A stretch of DNA of 64,000 bases, taken from positions 186,018-250,017 of the forward strand of contig WBMW01003233.1 of NCBI GenBank assembly GCA_013396635.1, given 5' to 3'. The stretch's first letter is position 1. Each line of letters starts with the position of its first letter. The notes under the pieces were generated by a model that worked only from the letters and a program-made list of their open reading frames with translations, did not search any database and was not told the origin of the DNA. Below, one piece after another: positions 23,301 to 36,652 of this stretch. The position numbers were made by a program, and so were the translations under genes. The DNA comes from Penelope pileata. Taxonomy: Eukaryota; Chordata; Aves; Galliformes; Cracidae.

Positions 23301-25892
23301 CATAGAAGTTTTCCACTGGGCTATGGTCAGGAAAAAAATGCCCATTTAAAAAAAAAAAGAAATTATTTTTGAGCCTAGCCCACACGATCTTTAAAACTGG
23401 AGGTGATGAGTAAAGAGAAGGACAGAGCTTGGAGTGCAAGATGGGAGCTGGAAAAACTTTAGAGAAACCTTTTTCAAAGGAGAACCACACACTGAGGTCA
23501 CAACAGACCTCTACAATATGATTTATTTTCTATTCAGCACTTGCTATATTCTTGCCTCTTCATTTTTACCTTTGTTTTAGAGACTGAAAATAAGTAAATA
23601 TTTTTTTCCTTGGCTTTGGAAAGTTTGTTACTTCGTTTCAGAAGAATTTGGAAAATATTTGCCAAGTCATTTCTGAAGCACACACCAGCAAAGTCATTAT
23701 TTATTACACTTCTCATTGTTATAAGGACAAGTCACTTTGGCCTACTTGTGATGCAGAAGCAGCTTGATTGTACAAGCTCAAATTCCTTTTCATTATTTTC
23801 TTCCAACCAGTTCATAGGTGAAGGATGATGAGAAACAGCCAATGAAAAATAAGAAAAGAATTTGGGTTGATAGTTCCTGAGCAGTTAAGCACCAGAGGCA
23901 CAAACTGAAATATTTAATTGATGACTTGACAGCTAACACTGCATGGGCTGACTCAGGACTTCTTGTTTGCTCTTTGCTCAGACTGAACCATAATGATTTT
24001 TATCAAATTGAGGAGTTAATAGAAAATGCTGACTGGATCTCTTTGATGTCAGTGTCAGCCTAAATTTAGAATTTTTTTGAATCTGACATCCTGTGGAAAG
24101 TACTTGAAACAATACTGAAAAATCTAGGTCGCTGTGGTGTGATTTTCTGTGGGATTTTCTATTCCCACATGGGCAGAACACCAAAGGGCCATTAAAGATC
24201 ACAGTCATGGTGTGAGACATCTTGTAGACTTGCTGGGATACTCAGAGTTCCTTCTCTGCACTTGGCTTCTGTGAGCTCGATGCTCTATGCCAGCGTTACA
24301 GTAAGATGATAATATTCCCATTAATACAGACTTGCTGCTGAATACAATTGTTCCCAAGTGTTGCGTGAGTTTCAGACTTTCTGCCCTCAAACCATCTGGA
24401 AGTTCCTGTAGGTTGAAAAACTTTTGCTGTGTATACAGCAGCACCAAGCAGCAGTCCAGGACAGAAAGAAGATAGAGCTTTCTGTCACTGAAATCAGTGA
24501 ATGCAGGTGGGCGGCATGTAGTTACCCAACTTTTAATTTCTCCAGCTGCTCACAAAATCTTGGCATTCAGAATACCTCCCCGTGCTGTGCTCTGGGGATA
24601 GAGCAGAGCTGACTCTGCTCTCAGTGTAGGTCACTTTATTCACTAGGCTTCACAGATCAGGGATTAATTTTTATCAGTTGCACAAGAAAAAGAGATAAAG
24701 ACACAGAGATAAAGGAAGCACATTTCATCCCCCATATTTCTGTGTAATTTGCCTATCCCCAAAGGACTCATTTACAATGAAAGAAATCAATAACTACACC
24801 AGTATGAGCAGGAATTATTGTAAGAGTTTTTATCCACATAATTATAAAAGCCTCTTCCAGGTGACGTATATATTTCACCTTTGATCTCAAAACACTATAT
24901 TTAGATATGTTGTGTTTACTATCTGTGGTATTTTGAATGTGTGATTCTTATCTATCTATAGAGATTAAGTAGAAGAATATACAGTAGTCTTGCAATTATT
25001 TCCTTTTAAATATTTCCCATTCTCAGAAAAACTATGGGAAAAGGTGTCAAAGAACAATTTCCAGTTAAACAAGATGCTAAAAACTCTGAAACAAACGGAC
25101 CATTGCTAATAACTTGGGCACTGAGTCATTGAACAAAACATGGAATCACTTCAATGCAACAAGCCCATAAGTAAACAGTGAAAATCAAACATTTATAGGA
25201 TACAGACCATGTTCTTGTATTGAAAATAGAAGAATATAGATAACATATCTGATGTGGAAATAAAGTGAAGTTGGCTGAACCGTGCTCCAATGGAGTTGCT
25301 GAAAACAACAGTAAACTTACACATCCAGGTGAAGCTTCTTTACATTATTGGAACATTCTTACAAGATCTTACCAATTCAAAAACAGCACTAACAGTGTTC
25401 AAGATCGCGAGTTAGACTGAAGGAAAAATCCAACAAGTTTAACTAATAAGATTAGCATTTTTTTTAAAAAAAATGCTTTTTACTACCATTTTCTTATTTT
25501 AAAATGCATTTTGTTTCATCAGACTTTTCTGAAATACAATCAGTTCTTTATAGGGTGAAATAAAAAATATTTATTCTTGTTAGCAGTCAGCAGAAAAACA
25601 GACATTTTACTGCCGTATTTATTTCAACAATAAGAAAAAAGTATGTTGAAAAAACAGTTTATTTCATTATCCAGAGCTACATAAAACAGCTCAATTTGTG
25701 AGGTGTATTTATTGTAAAATTGCTTTGGAAAAAAAAGAAAATTCAGGTATCACCTCCTCTCTTGAATGAAATTCAAGAATCACATTGTGCAGTGTTACAC
25801 CAGTAAGTTTTATTTACAATCAAACCAATATTAGACTAAATGTCTGGAAATATATTCTTCGTTTTATATTCCCTCTCACACTGTGAAATAAA
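20382..25892. other. Unique AT-rich sequence, no gene seen
   Basis: About 5.5 kb with many small frames, the longest 101 codons (23185-23490, -) with no known domain. It contains the 24-bp palindrome listed separately. No RNA gene or transposon body is recognisable. Confidence 0.65.
25454..25477. repeat. Perfect 24-bp A/T palindrome
   Basis: AGCA followed by eight T, then eight A and TGCT, is perfectly self-complementary. It sits in AT-rich DNA and could extrude as a cruciform or be a chance product of T and A runs. Confidence 0.95.
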
Positions 25893-26075
25893 CACAGAAT
25901 AACTGGATCATAGGATAATATAGGCTGTAGGACCTCTCTAGCCCAAGCCTCTTCTCAAACGTCCGACCAGAATATGTCTGATCAGATCCTGAAAACCTCT
26001 AACGACGGAGGCTGCACAAACTCTCTTGAGCACGCTGCTCCACTGTCTGGCCATCCTCATGGGGAAAAAGGCTTT
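25893..26075 (-). mobile_element. CR1 LINE fragment, 3' end, minus strand
   Basis: It begins with CACAGAAT (25893-25900), the complement of the CR1 3' octamer. It runs through GGCTGTAGGACCTCTCTAGCCC, GATCCTGAAAACCTCTAACG and GGAGGCTGCACAAACTCTC to CACTGTCTGGCCATCCTCATGGGG, in the order expected for an antisense CR1 3' end. It is truncated at about 26075. The 281 bp that follow to the purine tract are unique, apart from a (GTT)n run at 26117-26132. Confidence 0.9.
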
Positions 26076-26356
26076 CAATCAATAGCTTGTGAATGTGGGA
26101 AAGTGTGTACATATAAGTTGTTGTTGTTGTTTTCAATTTCTTGATAAATGTTTCATGAACCATCTGCCAGTGACTGCAGAATGAGTAACACTGGTCTAGA
26201 GCATATGGGCAGGATTTCTCAAAATGCTCTCTTGGTCACTTTGCTACATAACATCAAACTCGTATTTTTCCAATGAATTCTAAAATATTCACAAGAAATT
26301 ATAATTAATAGAGAGATGTATAAAGCCAAAATAGTAATTAAAAGAGATGCAATTAC

Positions 26357-26818
26357 AAAAGAAAAAAGAAAAAGGAAAAGGAAAAGGAAAGGGAAAGGGA
26401 AAGGGAAAGGGAAAGGGAAAGGGAAAGGGAAAGGGAAAGGGAAAGGGAAAGGGAAAGGGAAAGGGAAAGGGAAAGGGAAAGGGAAAGGGAAAGGGAAAGG
26501 GAAAGGGAAAGGGAAAGGGAAAGGGAAAGGGAAAGGGAAAGGGAAAGGGAAAGGGAAAGGGAAAGGGAAAGGGAAAGGGAAAGGGAAAGGGAAAGGGAAA
26601 GGGAAAGGGAAAGGGAAAGGGAAAGGGAAAGGGAAAGGGAAAGGGAAAGGGAAAGGGAAAGGGAAAAGGAAAAGGAAAAGGAAAGGAAAAAAAAGAAAAA
26701 GAAAAAAGGAAAGGGAAAAGATAAAAGGAAAAGGAAAAGAAAAAGAAAAAAAGGAAAAGGAAAAGAAAAGGGAAAGTAAAAGGAAAAGGAAAAGGAAAAG
26801 GAAAAAGAAAAAGAAAAA
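26357..26818 (+). repeat. Long purine tract with ~46 perfect AAAGGG units
   Basis: From 26357 to 26721 the plus strand is pure purine (365 bases). It continues to 26818 with only two T interruptions, at 26722 and 26777. The core at 26388-26666 is a perfect hexamer array (AAAGGG)n of 46.5 copies. The flanks are decayed or expanding variants such as GGAAAA and GAAAAA. Because the unit is six bases, no stop appears in any plus frame, so long Lys-Gly and Arg-Glu 'proteins' (192 and 125 codons) are read there; they are artefacts. G3-A3-G3-A3-G3-A3-G3 fits the classical quadruplex motif, and the mirror-symmetric purine strand also fits intramolecular triplex DNA. Confidence 0.99.
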
Positions 26819-29800
26819 TGGGAGAATGCAGGTAGCTTTCAGGTATCTCTCTTCACTAGAGTGGTTAGAATTTCCAGGTCAAAGCAGCATGTGAAAGCAC
26901 GATGTCCAAATACCCATTCACTTTCTGAATTAGACTAATCTGTAGCTAGTAACTGAGTGGATGGGAAGGCTTGATGAGTATTTTGCTAAAGAACCTGAAT
27001 CATAAATCCTTTTTGATGTAATATCCGTCTTTGACTAATATTGACAGAAACGGCATGCATAATGGATTGTGATTTTTTTGTCCTTCCCTGGAATATAGAT
27101 ACTAGTTTGCAGGATAATAATAAGACAAGAAAAGTCAGCCAGGGCCGTGGAGCAAGCTTGAGTATTGAAAGTTCACATGGTTTAATTGCTGCCAGTCTCT
27201 GCTTGGGCTGCTCCAGTTGCCTCTGTCTGAGGGAAATTACTCTAGACGGAGCAAATCTGAAGAGGTGGGGATGAGAGGCAACTAGTTAGCATCCTTTGCC
27301 ATGGGACCAGGCCTCAGACCTCTTCAGGTTATTGGTAGAGACCATGTAGCCAAGGTCTGCATGGGCCTCCATGAGAAAGCTGGTCAAGGGAATGCAGTCT
27401 GGCCTGTTCTGTGCTTTTCTGCTAGAGATCAGGTAGACCTGAATTCCTCCCCTAAACACATTTAACTGAAGCATGCAAACCAGAATTTTCATTGCTCCAG
27501 GCCCCTGGGAAGTCAAGAGAGCAAGAAAGAGACAGCTGGAAAGTGATTCAGCACCCTCAGAAGTGTCTGGTTTTCCCTATTGATTATTAGCAGCGTTTAG
27601 GTCACCTACACATCTAAAGTAGCCATCTGAGATACCTTTAAAATTACTCAGGGTTAATTTGTGCTCTAATTAGTCAAAGAATATAGTGAAGGACACCTTA
27701 TGATAGCTCCAGCTAAGAATACACTGATCTACTCAAAAGATTCTGGGCACTTGCACACCAGCTGTGCATGTACAGATCAGGATATGAACAAAAAATGCAG
27801 TTTATCATACCTACCAGACTATGCATGGTGTGCATCCAGAAATGCTGTGAGGTGCATAACCTGGTGTGACCAGCATTTCTGGTCTACACTGAATGAATAA
27901 CTTAATGAAACAGTGCTGAATGTTTATGCACAAAACAGTGCCTGCTCTTTTATGTAAGGGAGCTGTATAAGACATTCATTGCCTTCTGTTGCTCCCAGGT
28001 TCAATAGGTTAGCTAATTATGCAGTGCTCTTCTCTCCAGAAAATATTATTATTTCATATGATGGAGCTATCGAGCTGGGCTACAGGCTTCCAAATGAGTG
28101 AATGAACAGAAATACTAGACCATTTGTCCTATTCATGATTGGATAGCTGATGAAGCTCATGTTTTACAGACCAATAATTAGAAGTATGTTTTACATTATT
28201 TCTGTCTCTAGGTTTTTGTTGTGATTATCTCATAGTCTGCACATATTGAAGAATTTGTGAACTGAAATCTGGAAACAGTGGATTTAAGTTTATTTGATCA
28301 TTCAAACCATATTATTTCTGTGTATAATAACTACTAAGCTATCCACTTACACAGCCTCTGCTAAACAATTGTTTGCCATCTCCATACAAGTCTGCCCAAA
28401 ACCCATTATTCATTCAGTTTTTCCAGTCCTTCTCTGCTCATTCAAAGCTTGGGAAAGCAGGTGCATCTTCCAGTTAACACTAAAGTCATATATCTTAGCT
28501 ATAAAAACAAAGAAACATAGAAGTGGTTTGTGAAGTCTGAGATGATAGTCCATTCATCTTTAAAGCTGCCAGGGACGTTACTGTCATAAACATGGCTAAC
28601 AATTAGTATCCATTGTCATAAGAGAAGAGTCATAAACTGAAATGGAAGAATAAAGGTGTGTTATGCATGTTGTAAAACCTGGTGTGATGAAGGAAACCTG
28701 CTGTGACCATTTGAACCCCTAGGCTAAACGTGCCTGGAAATTGCAGATATTTCTTTGTCATTGGTTTCTCATTTTTGCTGGGAGATAGGCATACAGTGGA
28801 ATTCCTATCACCTGTGGCTATTCCCTGTGCTGAGGTCAGGGCAGATAAAGAAATTCCATTTCTTGGGAGCTATCTTTCTAGTTTTCCTCATGTATTCATC
28901 ACATCTTCCAGTATTTTGCAGCATTTTTTGCCACTATTACTCAAGGTTTGCTGCAGGTAAGATGAAAACATCTGTCTTCAGGGATTTCCCTCAGATAACC
29001 TCTCACAGGGTGTGTCTATCCAGTCTTTTGCAGACAGGCAGTGAGTGAGCTCTACCCAGTCTCTGAGAAAACCAAAAGCCACGTGCATCCCATTAACACA
29101 ATTGGCCTTATTACTCAGGTTCTCAAACATTGCCTTCAGATGGCTTCCAGATGTCTAAATCGGACATATAAGTCTGAGCTAGTCAACCAAGGGTTCTTTT
29201 ATAGTTGGTACAGGAGAATATAAACATCACCAGAGGCGATTTGTATGACTTATCTTAGATGCTTATCTTGGGATGGGATGAATCACCTTTGGGAGGAGTT
29301 TCTGTACCTCTACTATATATACAGAGGCCAGCAAGTCTCACTTAGACTTAAGTTCCCTTTAAAAATAAAAATAAACAAAAACACTGAGATTTTTAAATAA
29401 CTATTCATCTCAGGAACCTGGGCTTCAACAAAATATGAAATAATGTGAGACTTGTTATGTAAGATGCTACACTGTCATCCTAATATTACGTCTCTCAATC
29501 CTGGTTTCAAAGTCAATAGCTCCTTACAAGAATCTTCTTTACGTTTGTTTACAACAAGGTGTCTATCGTCCTACAGTCATCCTGAAAGACAGACTCATCT
29601 GTCCATTCCACAGACATGCAGTAGTATCTTGAGGCTTGCACCAACCTTGACCTCCTAGATCTACCAGGGAAAACACACTTTCCTACACCTACAATGTTGA
29701 CTTCACCTCTCTCTTCTCACCCTGGTTCCTCCACATTAGGAAATTAGGCAGGACCAGTCCAGGTAGTCCTCAAGGGAATAATATAAATGGAACAATCTCA

Positions 29801-32297
29801 GATCCTGGTTTTTATAAACTGCTTTTAATTACTAAATAGACTTACCCCTAACGTCATCTTTGAGCTGGTTCTGTCAGAAATTTTGACCTATTCATTAAAA
29901 ATTTCATTCTGTATTCTTTACGGTCTCGAAGAGTTTAATCTACTTACCTCTGCCTCTGTGGTAACCACTTGTATTTTCTTGCTGGTCTAAGAACTTGGGC
30001 CAAATGAACTACAAGGTTTGTTCTAAAGTCTGGATAGCAGAGCAATTAAAAATCAAAGAGTTGTTGGGGTAGATGTCTGTCAATGTAAACGTTTGTGACC
30101 ATGGGTTACACCCTCTTCAGAATCACGGATCATGTCCCTTTCACAATTTGCATGTCATGTCAATAAACCTAGGCCTTTCAAGTCACTAGGCTTTCATAGT
30201 TGCTAATGAGAATGGCTAGAATTGCCAACTCAATTCTCAGTACATACATATACTTTTAAAATCAACGTAATTCAAATCACAAGTTCCATTTTTCTTGCTA
30301 GTTATGCTTTCCAAAGCCAGTAAGATTCATCAACAGCACATTTGTTTTTTGTACCTGTACACACGTGTACATACTGTGTATATACGGCAACACAGAAACG
30401 TAAACACAGATCACTTGAGCCAAAGGTAACCATTAAGAAGAGTTTGTCAAAAGCATGCAACAACACAGAAGCTCCAGACTGGAAAGGCTGGTTCCATACT
30501 ACTTACGGTAGGCGCCTGTTCACCATAGCCTCCCTTGTTGTCAAAGGAGGCATTCATCTCCGGAGGGTGATTTGGCTCACTCAAGATTTGTGCCGTGCTC
30601 TGTCAGTCTCTTTTTACTGAAGACAGGCCTAGATATTCAATGCTTTACATACTCAAGAACAACAACAACAGCAGCAAAAGACAAAGATGTCTTAGAAGGT
30701 CAGAATGATTGATTTTGTAGCTTCAGTCAATATCAGTGTTAAATTACCTGATCACTCAGAAGGACTTAGGTTCAGGTCTCATTGCTGACATTTAATTCAC
30801 TTCAACCTCACCAAAGAGTATCTTAGTGCCAAGCTGACTTCCACACTGACAGAACAGTTCTTTCATTATTTCCTATTTAGTCTGTTTCTCTGGAATAATT
30901 AAATGTGGTATATATGAAAACATGCCTTGGCGTGACAATAGCACCTTGAAATTGGTAGGGTACAAGTGAGCTGAGCTGGTTGCTGTACTGTGTTTGTCAG
31001 TCAGAAGTAGGACAATGACAGAACTCTATGAACTTGAACATGCTGGCTCTGGCTGATTTCTAAACAGCACATTATTCCCAGAACAAACTCCTATTGATTT
31101 CAATAATTATATTCTGCCGGCTGCTCAATGCTTTAAAAAACAAAGTCCCCTGATGACTGTATCTAAATAATTAACTGTCTAGCTGGTTGTAAAAATCTGT
31201 CTCTGAATTACAAGCCTTGGGTTCCTAAGTCACTTAGAAATCTTCATGATGTATTTTTCCTTGCCAAAAATTGGAACATGACAGAACCAAGTCTGAATTG
31301 TTTCTTCTTCCTTGTTCTCTCCTTGTCCTCTTCTCCTCCCCCTGCTGTAACTGAGATTGTTAATCCCTCAGTTTCAATGAGAAAAAGTAAATACAGTATT
31401 ACAGTAGTTTTAGCCAATGCACAGGAGAATTATTTTAGAAGGTTCATCATAAAATAGAGTATTAACTTGGTGGTAAGGGTGCTTACCAAAGATATATGAT
31501 ATAATTGGACAGGAAAGAACTCCAAAACTAAGTAATATAACAACTAAGAGTAGCCTTTTTGAAAGCAGAGCTTTCTCATTTTTTATGTATTAACTGTGAA
31601 AGTCTTCTGTTTTATTCTTATATAAGTACACTTTCTTAAATCTTAGAAAAGTTGTGTAGACTCGCTTTATTTTTTGCAGTCCTTACAGCTTAGACACACA
31701 GCACAGACTCCCATGTGAAGGTGTTTCACAAAACCTTTGAATCCTCCCTACATGACGAACGTCAAAACCACATGAAATACAGTGTACTTTACAGCAAATA
31801 AAGCATGGATGAAAGTAGACTCACACACGTGATCTCCTTCCTCCCTGCTCCAGAACACTTGATATAGGTACTCCTGTTTTATGGCAGACAAACAATATTT
31901 AATAACTCTTAGGCTTCTTTGTGCTGTCTGAGACAGGGAGCCCTCAGTCTCTGGCCAAGATTCCATTCATCATAACATGATGGTTGGGATTTCCCCATCT
32001 CTCACCTGTTAATAACAGGCTAGAGTTTTATATGTACTTCCTTAGATCCAGTGTATTTCTCTCTCTTTACATGTCAGGGTGGTTCTGTTGTACTTGAAAG
32101 TTACTTTTATAATGGTCATTATGGATGAAAAGTTCACATAGTGATGTTCTTGATGTTAATAAGCAGATAACTATATAATCACTCAGTATTATGAAAAGTT
32201 CTGACAGAAGGACCAAAAGACTGTCATTTTATTCCACCCATTATGAGTAAGTAAAATAGATTGAATTATATATCAGAACCAGTACTTCACTATGATG
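26819..32297. other. Unique AT-rich sequence, no gene seen
   Basis: About 5.5 kb without a supportable gene. Two overlapping small frames of 76 and 97 codons on the plus strand at 28730-29048 show no domain I recognise. A short sequence at 31084-31110 (CTCCTATTGATTTCAATA) weakly recalls the ancient amniote repeat seen at 4684. A (CAA)n-like run lies at 30658-30672. Confidence 0.65.
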
Positions 32298-32341
32298 AAA
32301 CAACAACAACAACAACAAAAAAAACAACAACAAAAAACAAC
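32298..32341 (+). repeat. (CAA)n microsatellite
   Basis: AAACAACAACAACAACAAC, then an A8 run and further CAACAAC units, over about 44 bp. This is a simple trinucleotide repeat. The 60-codon frame with a Thr-rich stretch at 32261-32443 is caused by it. Confidence 0.97.
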
Positions 32342-35300
32342 AGAAAATGTCACTACATGTTGGCGGTTTATAAAAGGAGATTAACTAGCTTATCCATTGG
32401 TATTAACATGCCTTTAATGATGGTAGCATTCTTTGTAAATTAAATAGCTATTAATTAAAAAGCTTGTGCAGATGTGCTTATGTGGCCATGTGTATCTACC
32501 TACCTTACTGAAAAGATCTGTAGAGAAAAATCTAAGCTCATTTCTGTTTTAAGCAGATAGTGCATAGAATTTAAGAGCAGTGGTCTCTCTCTTAATCCAA
32601 AGGATGGCATTTTGGGTCCTAAAGTTCCCTTTCTGCTCATTCACTGATGTAAAAAACTGGACTGAAGTGATGCCTTGAATTAGTGGCTTTTGCAGTCAAA
32701 CCCGTGATTTCTCCTTAAACCAAAATATTCCATCTGCTGCTAGAGAAAATAGGAACATGGATGGTTGCATCCTGGCTCTATTGTTTTGTGTTTGGGCGTT
32801 TCATGTCAATGCTATAGGAAGTTATTGCAGAAGAACGTGAGAGGGTTCCATCTATGTTGGGGAAAAAGTTTTCATCCATGTTCCTCAACAACTGCAGCAA
32901 ATACAGTATAGTGGCATTGGAGAAGATGGCACAGGGAGGAGGATTTGACTAAGGGAGGAGGATTTGGGAAGTTCCTGTCCCATTTTGTCAATACAAATAT
33001 TCATAGAATTGTAGAATCATATTACATGTATCTAAGAATGTATTCAAGAAGGAACCTTTGAAACACTTTCAGTAGACTAAAATTATATTTGCTGTAATTG
33101 GATATGAATCTCTTCAGATCTTTTTTCTTCAGGAAGAATCTAACCTAAAGCATTGGATAACCTTTCCAGTATTTTGAAGAGGATTTATGGACAACCAACA
33201 AAGAATTTTGACATAGGAACAGACACATTCTCTCCATTACTTCATTGTTCACTCCTTAGCTGCTCTCCACCAATCATAGATTTCATGACAATGGATGTGC
33301 TTTTATCCTCTTAATAAGGATTCCAGAGAGCTTTTTTGTCTATTACACATTATACTTGGGCTTGAAGGAGGGACTCTGCATTGGAAAGAAAGTTGGATAC
33401 ACTGTTCTGTGTAGTTGTAAAAACAAATTGGCATGCAAAACTGTCAGCAAATCTTCAAATGACAAAGACCTATGTGCGTGTATTTCTGTACACTGGATAG
33501 TCTTAACTCCCATCTATTACTGCTTAGCAACAATGACAGGTTTTAGAGGTCAAATACACTGAATAAAGCTGGAGTAACTGGCGCTAGTGTAAGGCACAGT
33601 AAAGTCTAGATAAGCCCTTTTTCTAATTCCACTTTCAATTTCAGATGAGACCTAAAGAGAAGGTAGGAATGGCTTCAGGTGTGTAGGAAGAAACAAAAGG
33701 ATAATGTAAAAAAGACTATACTATGTGAGTCAAGGGGTCTCAAGTTTCTACAGTGTTTATTTATTTAGTGTCCCACTACCCACTATTTATAGAATCCAAA
33801 TTGATGGCTGATGTCCAGCAGAATAGTTGTGTGTTATCATTCTTTATTTTTCATAAAAGAAGATAAGTTGTTTAAATTGTACCATTTCTAACCTTAGATT
33901 GATTCTGACAGGAATAAAGAGAATGGGTTAAGGACTAATCTTTTTAAAAGGTACAGACCAAAGCTTATGAAACCATCATCTTAAATCAAAGCTTTGTCTC
34001 TGCATGTTCTGGTACATTGGACAGTCACATAATACCACATTATGAACTGATAGGCCTAGTAAAAGAGGCAAGCAGGGAAGCCTTTTCCTAACTTTGCTGG
34101 AGCTTTTGATTTACTGAATTTAAACTGCCAGGCTTTAAACTCTGGAGGACTAAAGAACAGCTATTCCACACAAGATTGTGCCTTAAAAGGCAGTGCAACA
34201 GAGTAATGAAAGGAAACTATTTGTTTTGCATTGTTCGATCCACATGGAAGGAAGCTCTCATAATGTGAATTTTCAGCGTCTTCCTTTTTTTCTTTTGCAA
34301 AATATACATCAATAAACAGTTTTATGCTAAGATTGTGTATTCTTTTGTAAGCATGCTTTATTCATCCACAGACTAGCTGAAGACAAAATAAATAAAATAC
34401 CTGACAAAAACTTCATACATCTTTGACCTTATGACATAGACAGAAAATCAAATATCAATAAATCCCCTCAATACTGATGATATCTGAGGTACAAAAAATC
34501 TTACGAATTTCACCCCCAAATTCTGATGATTTTTTGAATTCCATCAGAATCCTGAGCTTTAAATTCTTGTCACCTATCCTCAGTGACACGTATTATTGCT
34601 TGTTTCTTTCCAGATATTTTAAGATGACTCTGCACACATTCTGCTATGTGTAGGCCTCATGTAAGTCGTTACATCAACCACCTTTTTTCTTTGCCATACT
34701 ATACAAAGAACGTCCACTGAGATAAATAGGCTCTTCCTCCTAATATATCTGACATTAGGAAGGTCTGGACTTCCCACTGAAGGTTCCTGTTGTCCATTTG
34801 TTCTACAGAGATACTTGGCTCAGCTAATTACGTTTACGTGTGAGATAGATGTGTAAATTCTCGTTATAAGTCAATGGTGATGAAGGACTTGATTCATATG
34901 TCTTCACAGAGATGCTGAGGAGACATTCTAGATGCCTGTGATGTCTGTTCGGGGCTGGTCAATAGGACACAAGTGTACAAGAAAGCCAAATCCTTCTGTT
35001 CTGTCAGACACCAGTCAGAATATGCGAGAACAGCTTGTATGGAAGTAAATTTCTGCAGCTGACCTACTCTTAGTAAGGCCAATGCAATCTGGAGAGCAAT
35101 TCAGCTATCTCTGCTGTTGACATCTACATTTGGTCAGTTAAATACTTCCATACTCCAAAAACTGTATTAACTAGAGCTCAGATTGCTTTCTTAGCTTAGA
35201 GACCTTGCTGATGTGTAGATACCCCCATGCTGATACATAAATCTTACTCCAAAAGACAAATTAAACATCTGGGATGTCAACTCAGTTACTTAAGTATAGG

Positions 35301-36652
35301 CATCTAGCATTTCTTATAATATCCTCAGTGGCATAAAAAGTCTCAGTGAGGTTGACATTAGACAAGATCCAAATATGTTGCATCTTTCTGAAGAGGTAGC
35401 AGAAAGCATGGCAATCTAACCTCGGGAATCTAAGATGTCGGTAGTCTTGCATACTGTGCTGAACCCCTGAAGACAGGTGACATGAATTGATCTTGCTTAG
35501 ACATGAATACAAATATATACATATATATTAGGTAATTATTGAGTGATTCATTCTACTTCCAGTGTTACTTTGCATTTACTTTGACCCAATTAAAACCAAT
35601 GCAATCTCTACTGATCCATATCAGTGTTACGTGGACATTCATAGATATTAAATGGATCTTTGTGATGTGAAGAAATTATTTTATACTTAAACAATTTTTT
35701 AATAAACACACTGAAAATTACCTACTAATTTAATTTGCTAGTAATTTAAGGTCTTAAATTTTGTAACTGTGTGCTCACTTCACACACTTCAGTTAGTTCA
35801 CTGAAACAAAATTATTTCACCAGAATATCTAATCTAACTGCCACCATCACGTGCTGAATGATACATTTCTGGTAACTATAGAAAATTTGCCCATAGGGAT
35901 GTTTGAATGGAATGTTGCCATGTAACCAAACTCCAAAAAGTGTCTTTAAAACAGTGATGAATGAGTGAAGTACACAAATAGTTTTTTTTTTTTTTCCTGT
36001 CAGAATTGTAATACTTACATGGAACCTTTTAATTGCATCAGTAACTGAACTGACAACCAAATAAATCTGACAAAGAATGTGAAAAACTTGATATATCCCA
36101 CACTGATGGGTGAAGAAGATTTCAGGGAGGCTTTAACTAGTTATTTTCTTAATAACAAGGTAATATTTGCTCTTACAATTATAATTTCATATAGTTTCAA
36201 AATTGGGATGACAGCAGTCTTCACATTTTGTACAAAAGGCTAAGTATATTCTCCTGAAAACCTTCAGAAATATGACCGAGAAAGGCCGAAAGATAAAGAT
36301 TTAAGAAAACATGAAAGATTTACTGATGTAATAAATCAATAAATGATCTTTTTGAGAACACCATGTCTTCTGATAAAAGAATGTTTATTTACTGCTTACT
36401 TTATGTCACTTTTGGTCTATTTTTTTTTCTTTTTTTCTTTTTTTTTTTAACACTTTTTTTATAATGTGTTGATGCTTTTGCAACAGAAAATTTAGGCTTA
36501 CTTTTACTTTTTAAATACATACATTGAAATTCATTTTTTCCTAACTAATTGAAATAGTGCAGTGCAATTAAAGTAGTGGCACATTGATGGTGTTAATTCA
36601 GAATTAATTTTTATATATTTGGATTTGATGGCTTTAAAATTCTAGCAATGTA
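32342..36652. other. Unique AT-rich sequence, no gene seen
   Basis: About 4.3 kb with no frame above 82 codons and no recognised repeat. A 13-bp direct repeat GGGAGGAGGATTT occurs at 32934-32946 and 32953-32965. A T-rich run with C interruptions occupies about 36419-36450. Confidence 0.65.

Noticed and set aside
26316..26894. Lys-Gly repeat protein of 192 codons and the overlapping 125-codon frame
   Set aside because: They are translations of the AAAGGG hexamer. A six-base unit without stops is open in every plus frame, so the frames say nothing about coding.
33001..33021. TCATAGAATTGTAGAATCATA, resembling the antisense CR1 end
   Set aside because: The octamer-like part is present, but the sequence after it does not follow the CR1 3' region, so a CR1 call is not supported.
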